A stretch of DNA of 64,000 nucleotides, taken from assembly GCF_001540865.1 (NCBI RefSeq), contig NC_033629.1, forward strand, positions 7,320,019-7,384,018. Direction: 5' to 3'. A program made the translations under genes and the position numbers. Position 1 is the stretch's first letter, and each line of letters begins with the position of its first letter. Source of the DNA: Ananas comosus (Eukaryota > Streptophyta > Magnoliopsida > Poales > Bromeliaceae). This document shows positions 35,601-45,737 of this stretch, piece by piece. The notes under the pieces were generated by a model. That model made no database searches. It saw nothing but the letters and a program-made list of their open reading frames with translations, and had not been told where the DNA came from.

Positions 35601-38027
35601 TGATTTGGAAATATATTTAGTTATAAAACATGATAAGCATTTGTATCAAGGATTAATATTATGTAAATGAACAATATGCCTATACATGTTCAATGAAAGG
35701 ATCGGTAAAGAAACTAGGTCCAGATCTGGTCTGGGTTGGATGGGGATTATATGCCATAATCCTGAACTTTAACCGAAGGTTTCATTCTCGTATCATTGAT
35801 CTATATCTGACCAATGGTAGCTAGGGTCCTAACTGGGTTCAAACAGGACCAGGTGAATGCTCTGCCCTGGGTAACCAGTGCTGAGCAAGGTTTACATGAA
35901 CATGAACATGGGACATGGAACATGACAACACTTAGACACGATGACTTGATAACTCTAGAAAAACTAGGACTCGAACACCACAGGTACGCTACAAGTAAAT
36001 TGTAATAATTCTAAATAATGATCTGTATTTGTCATTTGTAAAACATAACATTTGCAAAAATTTAGCTATATTTTTGTCATATGAATGAAGGTTAATACAA
36101 TTCTCATTGACAGTTCATGTATCCTGTAGAATGAAAGAAATCTTCCAGTAACCATGGTTTGTAAATACCTTGGAAGAATTGATAAATACCCCGAGGTGAG
36201 CTAGAGCGCAAGTCAATTTGATAAGGCTCTAGGAGAACAGAAATTTAGTTTCAACCAGTTTTAACTTGGATGTTTCTTTTGCACTGTTTGAGTGTTGCTA
36301 CCTTGGTTACTATAGTTATTGCTCCTAACTCCGATAAGAAGCTCAGAAAGCACCACAGATATAGTTAGAGTTCAGATGATAGCTCTCAATCTTTGGTTTT
36401 CTCTGCCCCAGAGGGTAATTTAAAATAATAGGCAAATATAAGATAATCTCCTTTTTGTATTAGTGTTTACAAAAGAGATTATTGATCTTCTTTCAAGTTT
36501 ATTACATAAAACTTATTTTTTTAAGAGGAGCAGACGTAAATTTTCAATCAAGTATTTTGGGTTGTGAGCTCATTTAAAGATTAGTTGCTCCAGCATACTA
36601 GGCTGGCGTACTCTATAGTCTCTTCTTGGTGGAGTCCTCACATCTCTCTGATTGGGAATTCATAGCTATAATTTACCCAGCTAAGAATTTGGAGAGTTAA
36701 GCTTACGTTCTTGGTATCAAATTCTCATACCATCTATTTTTTTCGGTAAAATTGATTTTACAGAAATTTTATTTATATTGTCAACAGAATGTAGTATTTC
36801 ATGTTTGGTATCAGTGGCAATTTTGTGGCAATTGATTGATATAATTTATTCTGTATATTTTTGTTTAGTATTAACTGTTTTATATAAGGGTGAAGTATAA
36901 ACTTTCAGCTATTAAATTTTGCTGAATTTATTCCCTTGTTTCATTACATTCAGTAAGTTGACAGTTCTAGGCAATTCTGTTTACTCCATTTTAAATCTGA
37001 TTCAGATTGAGTATCCTGAAATTGAAGACAACATCAAGCCAAGGCATCGATTCATGTCATCTTTTGAGCAGGTAATCTCTGAAATTTTGAATTCAAAGAA
37101 CAGCTTAGTATCTTTACGAATCAGCAACATCTGAATCCAATGTCTATGACCAATCCATTTTGCACCTATTATATTATTTTCTTCTTCTTTTCTTTTTCTT
37201 TTCACTTACATGTGAATGATTCAAGTTAAGGACTTTTTTATGACAGAGAGTTCAAGCTTGTGATAAGAGGTATCAGTATCTTCTCTTTGCGGCTGAACCA
37301 TATGAGATAATTGCTTTTAAGGTTTGTCTCCTATAGTACTTTCAATTTGGTACATAATAAGCGGCTACTAAATCTGCTTTATATGCCTGACCTGTTCCCT
37401 GTTCTCCAGATTCCCAGCACAGAGATTGATAAGACCCCATCAAAGTTCTTTTCATACTGGGATCCTGATTTAAAGATGTTCACGGTTTGTTTCACTTGGT
37501 GATTCTATTTACTGTTTTATTTTTGTTATTAAATTTCCGAGTCTCCTATGCAGATTAGTAGTACTACAAGTTCCTTGTCTGATTTCTTGCATCGTCAACA
37601 GCTTCAACTGTATTTCAAGGTCAAGCCGCTTGAACCTAATAAGCCATCAGCAGCAGGTGCTCCGGTAGCAAATGGCACTGCAGCTCCTGGTGTTCCTCCA
37701 AGGCCGCCGCCACCCCAAGCGCCACCACCGCCACCACCACCTCCTCAAGTACCTCTTCCGCCTGCACCTCTTGTGAACCCTCCTAGGGTTCCACCACCGC
37801 CTGCCCCGCAGATGGGTGGGTCACAACCCCCGCCCCCACCTCCGATCGCAAATGGCCCACCTCGTCCAATACCACCACCACCGATTGGTGGCGCGATGGC
37901 TAACTTCACTCCAGGTGTCCAGCCTGGCGCTCCGCCGCCGCCAGTGGCAGGCTTTCTTAATCAGCAGATTCAAGGCCAAGGGGCTCACCCACCGGCACCA
38001 CCACCACCTCCTAACATGGGCCAGTAG
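28349..38027 (+). CDS. SF3A2: Splicing factor 3A subunit 2 (SF3a66 / SAP62 / Prp11 homologue), seven exons
   Basis: A subunit of the SF3a complex, which joins SF3b and 12S U2 to make mature U2 snRNP and helps it bind the branch site in the nucleus. My exon model is 28349-28500, 28592-28761, 31810-31886, 37006-37071, 37247-37321, 37410-37484 and 37602-38027. All introns are GT..AG, and the joined frame is open for 346 residues. Exon 1 ends after NHLG, and the split codon gives Ser51. A matrin/U1-type zinc finger follows, with Cys54, Cys57, His70 and His76. Then come IGRPGYRVTKQ, RHRFMSSFEQ, QYLLFAAEPYEIIAFK and the FFSYWD..LQLYFK block, all in family order. The last 130 residues are proline-rich (PPPPPP runs, NGPPRPIPPPP), longer than I recall for plant homologues of about 280 residues. 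The GC-rich first exons and AT-rich introns are monocot-like. Introns 2 and 3 are 3.0 and 5.1 kb and hold MITEs. The start was chosen at the first ATG, which gives the family-like DRRERLRRLALETID N-terminus. Confidence 0.95.
29971..30490. mobile_element. Mutator-type MITE (520 bp) in SF3A2 intron 2
   Basis: Perfect 9-bp flanks GATCCTAAG (29962-29970 and 30491-30499) enclose inverted ends: CAGTGTTTGAGAAGGCACAAG at the left, and the complement of CTCGCGCCTTTTCAAACACC at the right. The subterminal parts also match in inverted orientation (CGCCTAGG...GTGAGGTGCA). A 9-bp duplication is the mark of Mutator-like transposition. No transposase is encoded. Confidence 0.88.
31438..31779. mobile_element. 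Mutator-type MITE (342 bp) ending 30 bp before SF3A2 exon 3
   Basis: The ends TAAGGTTTTAAGTGCC and GGCACTTAAATCCTT are inverted copies of each other. GTTTGAGAT and GTTTGAGAC flank it, a 9-bp duplication with one mismatch. GTGCCGGCACG-rich segments repeat in both halves. Exon 3 begins at 31810, so the MITE has replaced most of the sequence in which a branch point would normally lie, leaving only TATTTGTTCCTATGAGTGCAG before the exon. Confidence 0.82.
32245..32625. mobile_element. MITE flanked by (GA)n/(CT)n and (TA)n tracts in SF3A2 intron 3
   Basis: A (GA) run at 32268-32302 is followed by ATACTATTGATAGTA. The inverse, ACTATCAATAGTATAC, stands at about 32556-32571, followed by (CT)n and (TA)n. 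Inside, two copies of a segment of about 105 bp (GGAATA(A/G)TGTTTGCTAT... and GGTGGTGGTACTAT) repeat directly. Confidence 0.65.
32672..33199. mobile_element. Foldback MITE copy 1, in SF3A2 intron 3
   Basis: The left arm (CGAAAGCACAGAGACCTCCG, then GTAAGTTGTTTTCGATGATGG) is repeated in reverse complement at the right (CATCGAAACAACTTAC, then GACCTCTGTACTTTCG). Inverted similarity extends through the TTAGACATGAT..AACTATTTAGAAATCAAATTTCAT portions. It is bordered by (TG)n/(GC)n on the left and (TATG)n on the right. It belongs to the same family as the elements at 42334, 53030 and 58061. Confidence 0.85.
33200..37005. other. Rest of SF3A2 intron 3
   Basis: No gene is recognised in the intron. It contains a (TATG)n tract at the start, purine-rich stretches (34430-34500), and a perfect 16-bp inverted repeat at 34645-34693 (AACCATATCTCCCTAT and its complement, 17-base loop). 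The rest is unremarkable AT-rich sequence. Confidence 0.6.
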
Positions 38028-39089
38028 GGTTAATAAGGGGGGACACCCCTAATTACTATTTTGATGTATCTTTCCCTTCTGCAAATGCTGGTTCTTGTCA
38101 ATGACATGTATTGTTATATACATGTCATGATAGATATAGTACATGGTAAAATGATGATCAAAGTTGGATTTTCTGCTGAAATTTGCAAAATTTCTGTCTG
38201 CTGTTCCCCTTTTTCTTCTATGCGGATATTGGTGTCGGACTGGCACGGTGCATTCCACCAACAACTAAAACTTAATTTTCTTTTCTTATCTTTTCTCTCA
38301 GGAAACAGGGTTATTACCTATTTAATTACAAAAGTCCTTGGTTTTAAGAGTGTACTGATTTGCAAAAATGTAGTTTGATATAAGCATTTTTGCAGTGGAA
38401 AACAATTTGTGGTTTATGTGTCGAGTCTGCTTGATGTTGCTATTCCCTAGTTTGTGCCATCATGGTGAAGTTGAGGGTGCAATCTAATTGGCAAAAGAAG
38501 GTGCTGGTGTCAGAAGCCTCTGTTTTATGCTTCAAATGATCTTACATTATATTTGATGGTGCAGATCAATTCGGTTGTTTCATCTTCGAAAATGATTGTT
38601 GGATAGTAAACCAGTTATTCTGGCCAGACTGAACGATTGTTGGATAGTAAACCAGTTATTCTGGCCGGACTGACTGTTGAGTTTTGGTATCAGACTGCTG
38701 ACAGCAAACAGGCTGGAATGCTCGTAATGACTTGTTCTATTGTCAAACTCATTTTTAAAGGTATGACATTCAAATGGACGACCCGTGTTACTAAAAGAAC
38801 CAAACATGCTGGAGAATATATTTGTAATTAGAGATTGAATTTCATTTGATTGAGCGCCCCACATATGCAAATATCTGAGGGGTCTCCTTAAGGGTGCATC
38901 CACGATAAAACTACTCTAGATATGACTATGCAACAGTTAATTCCTTTAGCCTGTCTCATGCATCTCCTTCCAATCGAAAATCTTCTTCCTTTTCAATATA
39001 ATAGCGTCTTCTTGATCATCTTGTTAAAGAAGCGTGCGACGGCCACGTCGTCTCTGCCAACTCCTGATAACAGTTTCTTCTGTAGTTTT
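38028..39089. other. SF3A2 3' flank
   Basis: This holds the presumed 3' UTR and downstream intergenic DNA. A 41-bp direct duplication (GATTGTTGGATAGTAAACCAG...) occupies 38594-38675. No convincing polyadenylation signal could be fixed. Confidence 0.5.
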
Positions 39090-39350
39090 ATGAAATTCAT
39101 TTCTAGTCAGAAGATCACCATAAAGACTCTAATCTCTGTAGAGTTCACTATCGAGGTGGAGAACTCCAGCACCATCGCGGACGTGAAAGCCATGATAAGG
39201 GACCAGAAGGGAATTGCCGCGGACAGGCAGCGGCTATATCTCGCAGGCTATCTGCTAGATGAAGAGAGAGCTCTGAGCGATTAGAAATCACAGGAGGGTG
39301 GGTCCATCATTTACCTTATTCTGCCCTTTCGCAGCAGAAATCCTAACGAG
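39090..39350 (+). pseudogene. Ubiquitin-like domain sequence interrupted by a TAG stop
   Basis: From ATG at 39090 the frame reads a ubiquitin fold: KITIKTLISVEFTIEVENSS, TIADVKAMIRDQKGIAADRQ, then RLYLAGYLLDEERALSD. A TAG at 39282-39284 falls exactly where ubiquitin has Tyr59 (TAC or TAT). Beyond the stop, the same frame continues with residues that align to the ubiquitin tail (KSQEGGSIIYLILPFRSR against NIQKESTLHLVLRLRGG), but without the C-terminal Gly-Gly. Many core ubiquitin positions have changed (the counterparts of Lys6, Gly47, Lys48). It is likely a decayed or diverged ubiquitin-family copy. It could also be one exon of an unrecognised gene, since an AG acceptor-like TTCTAGTCAG lies just upstream. 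It sits 1.06 kb after the SF3A2 stop in the same orientation. Confidence 0.7.
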
Positions 39351-39966
39351 TATGTATGTTGTTGCTCGCCCTGCTCATTAATTCTCAACTCGTCTAGGTT
39401 CTCTGTTTCTTTTGTATGTTTGCTGCTTATCTCATTTTGTGCGTAACCTATTGTGATGCTTTGTTGGTGTACATAATGGACGAGGAATTATTGCTTAAAA
39501 CCTTCTTTACTGCATCATCCGTGAAAATTATGGTTCTCAAATATGTCAGAGCTGCTTCTAACAGAATCTGGGATTATTCTTTTGGGATTTGTAACATTGT
39601 CTCATAACTAAAGTTTTTCCCTCGTAAACTTAATCCCTACTTCTCTGTAAAAAGTTTTTTATGAGGATAAATTTATTATGAGGATAAAATTGCAATGGAT
39701 AGAAAAATTAAGGCTGCTATAGGAACATCGTAGATCTCATACGAAGTTTCTCTGAAGGATGTTCTGCAAAAGAAAATTTGGAGCTAAAGGGTTTATGAAA
39801 GGATAAAAAAGTTTGTACGAGCTTTCTTGATATTTTAGTCATCCTCTTGCAGTTTAGTGCAGTTACTTTTCTCCGGCTTGGAACATTTTGCTTTACTATT
39901 TTGTGATTTTATGTTTACTTCATAGTAAATACTGCTATTAAATAGGATACATGTTAAATTACGTGC
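39351..39966. other. Spacer, nothing recognised
   Basis: AT-rich sequence between the ubiquitin-like remnant and the Copia fragment. No motif, RNA gene or clear repeat was found. Confidence 0.5.
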
Positions 39967-40925
39967 TTGGTTCTTACTCATGGACTGCATCTCATTTCTC
40001 ATGGTAGTGATCCATTAGCTACTTCAGGACGTGACATATTACCTTCTTCTGCAGATGGTGTGGTATCATTTTGTAATTCTTACAAGACGACTTCTTACAA
40101 GATGACATCTCTGCGCACTTCTCCAATGCTCGAAAATTCCTTCTCTAGAAATTCCACATCTTGTGACTCAGTCTCAGTCACGCTACCATCTGGGTGCTCA
40201 CCACATACATCACGTAGCCCTTTGCATTCTCAGGGTATCTGATGAATACATGCTTGCTTTATAGCCTAATTTTCTGAATCTATTTGAAGGGACGTGAACA
40301 TATCCATTTGAACCCCAAGGGTGCAAATAGTGTGTGGAGGGTTTGCTGCCACTCCATAACTTATATTGAGTGGAAAATACTGATTTAATAGGGATTTGGT
40401 TAAGAATGTAATCAGCAGTTAACAATGCATCTCCTCAAAAATTTATAGGTAGATTTGATTATGCCATCATTGAGCTAACCATGTCTAGTAGAGTATGATT
40501 TCTTCATTCAGCAATATTGTTTTGCTGCGTTGTAGCAAGAATAGTGAGTTGTCTGCGAATTACTTTTTGCTCACAAAATGTGTTGAACTGATCGGTTAGA
40601 CAAATACTCGCTACCACAATTAGCACAAAAGCACCTTTACACTTCTTTTTAACTAATTCTCAACCTCCGTAACAAAGTATCTGAAGCAATTTAATGCTTC
40701 AAAACACTGAGAAAGCAGATAGACATTGCCATAATGAGAAAAATCATCAATGAATGTGGAAAATAGCTAGCTCCATGGCGGGCCCTCACATTTATTGGAC
40801 TGCATATGTTCGAATGAATCAACTCTACAAGGTTAGTAGTATGTGTGCCGTTACCAAAAGACTTTCTACATACTTTTCTTGCCAAACAAGGTTTGCACAC
40901 AGCTAGATCAACCTTGGTCAGAGAT
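39967..40925 (-). pseudogene. Ty1/Copia integrase fragment (copy A)
   Basis: Read on the minus strand, it begins in the pre-integrase/zinc-finger end (VDLAVCKPCLARK.CRKSFGNG), then the integrase start (LVELIHSNICSPINVRARHGASYF). After frame changes come FIDDFSHYGNVYLLS and YILNQIPIKSVFSTQYKLWS, then the KPSTHYLHPWG.NGYVHVPSNRFRKLGYKA segment typical of Copia integrase. Several frameshifts and stops break it, and no reverse transcriptase follows. Confidence 0.85.
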
Positions 40926-41071
40926 CATAATATGCCCGCTATAGGATAAGAGTACGTAATTTCATCCTCACCTAAGGATGTAGCATACACCGACCTATTT
41001 TCTGACAAATTGAGTTTTGTTGAAAACCATGTAAAAAACATAAGTTCTTATTTTGGAAAAAAAAAAGCAAC

Positions 41072-41725
41072 TTACACACAACATGAAAATAATATCTCAA
41101 CTACACAAGCATAATTAGAGAGTGATAAAAAACAACAAATTAAACTAATTAATAAGCTGCAAAAAGAAACTGTTATCGAGCGGAGCACATATGAAAACAC
41201 TCCCTTCAATATCAAAGTGATGTTGGAGAATATTTCCATGTATACTTCTATGCAATTGAAGGCCTCTATCCTCAGTTTCCAAAGAGACACTCCTACCCCA
41301 GGAGAGGCTCCCACTTGCCAATGGATTCTATTACTTCTATCCGCTACTTTAGGATGTGACATATTATCTTTTTCGATAGATGGTGTGGAATCGTCTTATG
41401 ACTCATACAAGGCAACATCTCTGTGCACTTCTCCAATGCTCGAAAGTAACTCATACAAGGTTACATCTTTGCGCATTTCTCCAATGCTCGAAAATTCCTT
41501 CTCTAGGAATTTTACATCGTGTGACTCAGTCTTAGTCTTGCCACCATTTGGGTGCTCACCATACATCATATAGCCTTTTGCATTCTTTGGGTATCTAATA
41601 AACACGTGCTTGCTTGCTTTAAGGCCTAATTTCTTGAATCTACGTGAAAGAGCATGAACATATCCAACTGAACTCCGATAGTACGAATAGTGTAAAAGAG
41701 GGCTTATTGCCATTCCATAATTCAT
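41072..41725 (-). pseudogene. Ty1/Copia integrase C-terminal fragment (copy B) with downstream tail
   Basis: On the minus strand, the sequence GYVHALSRRFKKLGLKASKHVFIRYPKNAKGYMMY, followed by EHPNGGKTKTESHDVKFLEKEF, is the same domain as the end of copy A. The two copies align over about 300 bp at the DNA level in the same orientation. Downstream (towards 41072) a frame reads SHPKVADRSNRIHWQ and then a segment resembling a retroelement 3' end (ILKGVF). Reverse transcriptase is missing, so this is a deletion derivative. Confidence 0.8.
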
Positions 41726-42274
41726 TTGGAGTGGAAGACACTAGTTTACTAGGGACGTGAAGCGACTCGGGAGTTGGAGTGTCATGCCCCGTGCCCACAA
41801 CGAAAGCACACCTCGGGCACGTGCACCAGACTTGCCGAAAATACAGAGTTTTTCCTATCTGCCTAAGGCGTCACAAGCATGTATACGCAAGATATTCCAA
41901 TTAAGAATTGAATACATGGATTGTATAAGATAAGTGTCACACAATATATAGTATATGTTACGACTATTATATCTTTTCCATTCAGTTACATACATAGTTT
42001 TTGCTTTCCAAAATACAACCCAAAATGAGGTTTACATTTGCTTTCTTTTCATTACAATATTCCAAAATAGGGTATTATTAGAAAAATAATAACGAAAATG
42101 GAAGGACGCAATCTACTCAGCTACGCTATTTCCTCTCTCTGCCGCATTCGGCTCATATGGAATTGAAACATATAGGGGTAAGAACTATATACATAGTTCC
42201 AAGTAGGTATGGCCACCTAAGAGAAAGGCTCGACCCACCAGGTTCAAAAGAAACAATATAAGCATGGGTTAGTT

Positions 42275-42316
<42 letters not shown>

Positions 42317-42333
42317 CATATATATATATAGAG

Positions 42334-42919
42334 TGAGGCTACTATGCTATCGGAAGCACGGAGCCTTCCGTGCTTCCAGCTCGTTTTCGATGTTGCGACT
42401 TTCGAATCGTCGATCGGCTCCGTTAAACTTGATCTAGATATGCATCTTCTTTAAACTGTGATGATAGTGAATATTCTAATCAAGATCAAGAGTACTAGAT
42501 CTTGTTCTAAATAAATTTTATTATTTTTCGATATCATTTGCCTAGTGATCGAATGGGCTCAAAATCAACTAATTTTAATGGCCGTAGTGAGCCGTTTGCA
42601 AGTTTAACGGTGTAGAAATATCCAAATCACGTGAAATTTTGATAGAAAATTCTTTATACTATATAAAACAAGATCAATATCTTTGATTTAAAATTTTAAT
42701 GTCATATTATTACATTTTGTAAGATTTTTATTTTCAGCCGTTGATTTTGAGCCCCTTCGTTCACTAGGCAAATGATATCGTAAAATCATAAAATTTATTT
42801 TCTAGATACTTCAAATACTCTAGATCAAATTTAACGGAGCCGATCGACGATTCGAAAGTCGCAATATCGAAAATGAGCTGGAAGCACGGAAGGCTCCGTG
42901 CTTCTGATAGCATAGTAGC

Positions 42920-42923
<4 letters not shown>
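42334..42923. mobile_element. Foldback MITE copy 2 with arms over 100 bp
   Basis: The left arm starts GAGGCTACTATGCTATCGGAA and the right arm is its reverse complement. About 105 bp match with only about five differences, and inverted similarity continues more weakly into the middle (TTTGCCTAGTGA...TCACTAGGCAAA). Each arm contains an inner palindrome, GGAAGCACGGAGCCTTCCGTGCTTCC. (TA)n borders it directly on both sides. No coding sequence is present. Confidence 0.9.
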
Positions 42924-42954
<31 letters not shown>

Positions 42955-44449
42955 AATAACATGCTTATTCCATAACACATAACAATGGAACCTACTTGTG
43001 TGATGTATCTGCATTTACTCACTAGGTTCATCATTCTAGCCATATAGCCCGACTTAATCTTGAGTCAATCGAATGCGGAATCGCCGCTCTCATTTGGCAT
43101 TGGGTAGCGGAATTGCCGCACCACTCTGGCACAATCCATATGTTGTGGAATCGCCGTACTTGTTGGGTATCGGGGCATAGAATTGCTATCCCTCTTATTT
43201 GCCCCAACACCAATGGTAGCAGAATCGCCGCTCTCATGGTCTCACAAAGGGTCCACGCATTCCACTCTATATGTTAACCTTTCTAGGTTTAATGTCGCTT
43301 ATGTCCAAGTGGTGTTCTACCCACTATGTTCTCAAACCTATATTCCAATGGCACTATGTTCTCTACATTCATGTGTTAAGTTCTCTAATGACCCTAGAGA
43401 AATCAATCATCTATTTAGTCCATAACATAGGTGTACTAAACCATCATGCATGCATTCCCCCGTTTTTGAGTCTTATTATTCATAACATATGCAAGGAGTC
43501 ATGATGATATCATTTATTCATGAGCTATTTCATAAATATAAAGAATAATCAGTTATGCATACATTCTTGCATGAAAGGAAATGACCCTAAACTCATATAT
43601 GTCTCATGCATGCACTATCTCTTATACATGGCAACAATATTATCGAGTCCAACTAGTATATGCTTCTATCATGCATACCTAGTACTTTAATTAACATTCA
43701 ATCCTAAATAATATGATTTAGTTATTTCACCCTAGACGTGGAAGTGACCTAATCACTTCGGTGCAACACAACCCACCTTAGCACACCTTAATTGTTTGTA
43801 GTCACTTGCAATTAGGCTCTTCTCCCTTATGCTACAAGCTTAGCCCCAAGCTTCTTGCCCTAACACAAGAAAAATGGTTTGTTACCATTTTCAAACCTTA
43901 AAACGATTTTATTTTTTGAAATCATGTTGTCCCCCTTGATTTCCAATCCCTTAATTAGAGTTTTAAAGGGTTAAATAATTTTTAAACCCCTCAAATCCGA
44001 AAACTTTTGACCTACGGTTTCCCAAAAATCATGGTAAAACCCAAATTCATTTGCTAATCTTTACAATTTATAGCCTAGATTAGCCTAGGGTTTGATAAAA
44101 ATCCATTTAGGAGTTTTAAATCCAAAACCCAAATCTTAAATTCCAAGAAACCTCACCTTAGCCACTAGCTTCCCACTCCTTGCTCAAGAAGGAAGATCTG
44201 CACCTCCAAATCCCTCCTCCAAGTTTAATCCCCCAAGCTCTTGGTGTTGGTGAAGCTCCAATAGAGAGAGAGAGTGTGTGAGAGAGAATAGGAGGGGGAA
44301 AGGTCCTTTTGTGTCTAAAAGGGAGAAAAGGGCTAGGGGTCTCTCTTTTATAAAGGGTTGCAACAATGCAAATAACCCCCCACCCACCAAATTCACTCAC
44401 CACAACCAGTCAAAACTGGCATTTCGTAACACTGCATATCGGTACTCAA

Positions 44450-44690
44450 ACTCGCGTACCAATAGGCGATATTTAGTTCCGGTACCCAGTTCCCAATTCC
44501 GCAAAATCTGAACGTTGAATTCTCAAACTTTCTATTGCTACCGGTACTCAATACAAAATCTGCAACCTTCGTACCGGTACTCGGATTTCAATTCCTCAAA
44601 ATCCGAATACTTATTTCTCACCATTTGTATTGCATATCGGTACCTAGTTTCCAATATCGGTACTCAATACAGAATCTGCAACCTTTGTAG
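44450..44690. repeat. ACCGGTA palindromes in a minus-strand LTR promoter
   Basis: At least four units (GTTCCGGTACCC, GCTACCGGTACTC, CGTACCGGTACTC, CATATCGGTACC) stand upstream, on the minus strand, of the TATA-like box near 44347. The units are more decayed than in the other LTRs. Confidence 0.7.
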
Positions 44691-44835
44691 ATTTGACATT
44701 TCGGAGTCCATTTTCGCGCTCGGTTTGCACTAAACACACTCGAATATTCTCCAAACCTTGTCGGAACTATTTGAATAGCCTTTTAGGACACTTTTTACCA
44801 GAACTCCACAATTTGTAGAAGTTCAGTGCACTGCA

Positions 44836-45334
44836 CGGTGATAGTGATGCGAGATTCCTACCATTACCTTTTCGATAGTTCTTCGTAAGGTATGAATTTA
44901 AGTTTCGAGGACGAAACTTTTGTGGTGCGGGAGAATATAGTGTCCCTGGGATTTAACTGTTGGAATAACTATAGTATCAGCGACTGGTCAACACATTTGT
45001 AGAGTGTCGGTACAAGTCGGAGTTGTTTTTGCACGAATTAGATGCGAAAACAGACTCGACACACTCAAATAAGCCAAAACTGAAGTTCATGTAGTTTAGG
45101 GCTCTCAGAAGTAGTTTAGAGCGCTCAGATTTAGAGTGTTGTTTGGTTTATTGCTAAACTCATTTTGGACCCAGATTAGCATTTCAGACCCTCATTTGGG
45201 AAACCGTTTCACAGTGGGATGCAGTGGTGAGTTGTTTAGGGTGCCTAGTTCTGGGTTTAGGGTGCCCGAATTCTAGATTTTCTGCAGTAACAGGTTTAGC
45301 TCCTATTTTTCTTGTGGCTCTTCTGGGTAGGATC
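44836..45334 (+). mobile_element. Fragment of a + strand Gypsy 3' end and LTR start
   Basis: The stretch AAGTTTCGAGGACGAAACTT near 44902 is the same as that between pol and the 3' LTR of the element at 1-5088 (2767-2785). It is followed by a purine-rich tract and TGTCCCTGGG, the probable LTR start at about 44942. It runs about 400 bp before meeting Copia gag sequence on the other strand. It is truncated. Confidence 0.6.
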
Positions 45335-45737
45335 AACCTGACCATACTTGTTTTCTAATTAAGGATGTCCAAAATTCCCTAGCTGTTTTAGCACTACAGT
45401 ATATGTCATACAGTTTATCAGATAGGGTACTAAGAATCCGGTTCATGCAATGATAGTTGATCCTATTAGGGTCAACATGAGGTATAGTTGTAGGTGTAGG
45501 TACAGTTTCAGTAGCAGGAGGAGTGGATCCGGCTTGGGCTCAGCTCCGAGTATACGGTCTGTTGACCGTAGTCTGGATTGCACCTTCAGGTGCAGATCCA
45601 TTGCTATTCTCGACAGGATCCGAGATAGCAGATACAAGCCCAAGTGTGGTGAGCCAGAACCTCATTTGGTTTTGCCACCTTTTAAAGTTACGACCATCAA
45701 AGGTGAACGGTTTCGCTGAATACGAATCCTCCATCAT
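45335..45737 (-). pseudogene. Ty1/Copia gag N-terminal fragment
   Basis: The minus-strand frame from ATG at 45737 reads KPFTFDGRNFKRWQNQMRFW then LTTLGLVSAISD, the start typical of Copia gag (UBN2/DUF4219 type). One TGA (probably from CGA) interrupts a Pro/Thr-rich spacer near 45540. The same frame then continues with DPNRINYHCMNRILSTLSDK and KTAREFWTSLI, matching the next conserved gag block. It is cut off near 45335. The RNA-binding zinc knuckle is missing. Confidence 0.82.

Larger units (their letters stand above)
41780..44835 (-). mobile_element. Minus-strand Gypsy LTR (about 3.06 kb) hosting a foldback element
   Basis: The left edge TGTCATGCCCCG and the right edge ...TTCAGTGCACTGCA are minus-strand LTR termini. 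Inside on the minus strand are ACCGGTA-type palindromes (44450-44690), a TATA-like TTTATAAAAGAG near 44347 and the CCTACTTGGAACTATG block at 42200. The flanks TGGAG and CGGTG do not match, so insertion ends are not proven. The foldback MITE at 42334-42923 and its TA/CA microsatellites account for about 0.65 kb. A cluster of GGAATCGCCGC motifs lies at 43075-43240. Confidence 0.72.

Noticed and set aside
39090..39350. Ubiquitin-like domain as the missing SF3A1-type C-terminus fused to SF3A2
   Set aside because: SF3A1 has such a domain, but this sequence resembles ubiquitin itself, lies 1 kb past the SF3A2 stop and is broken.
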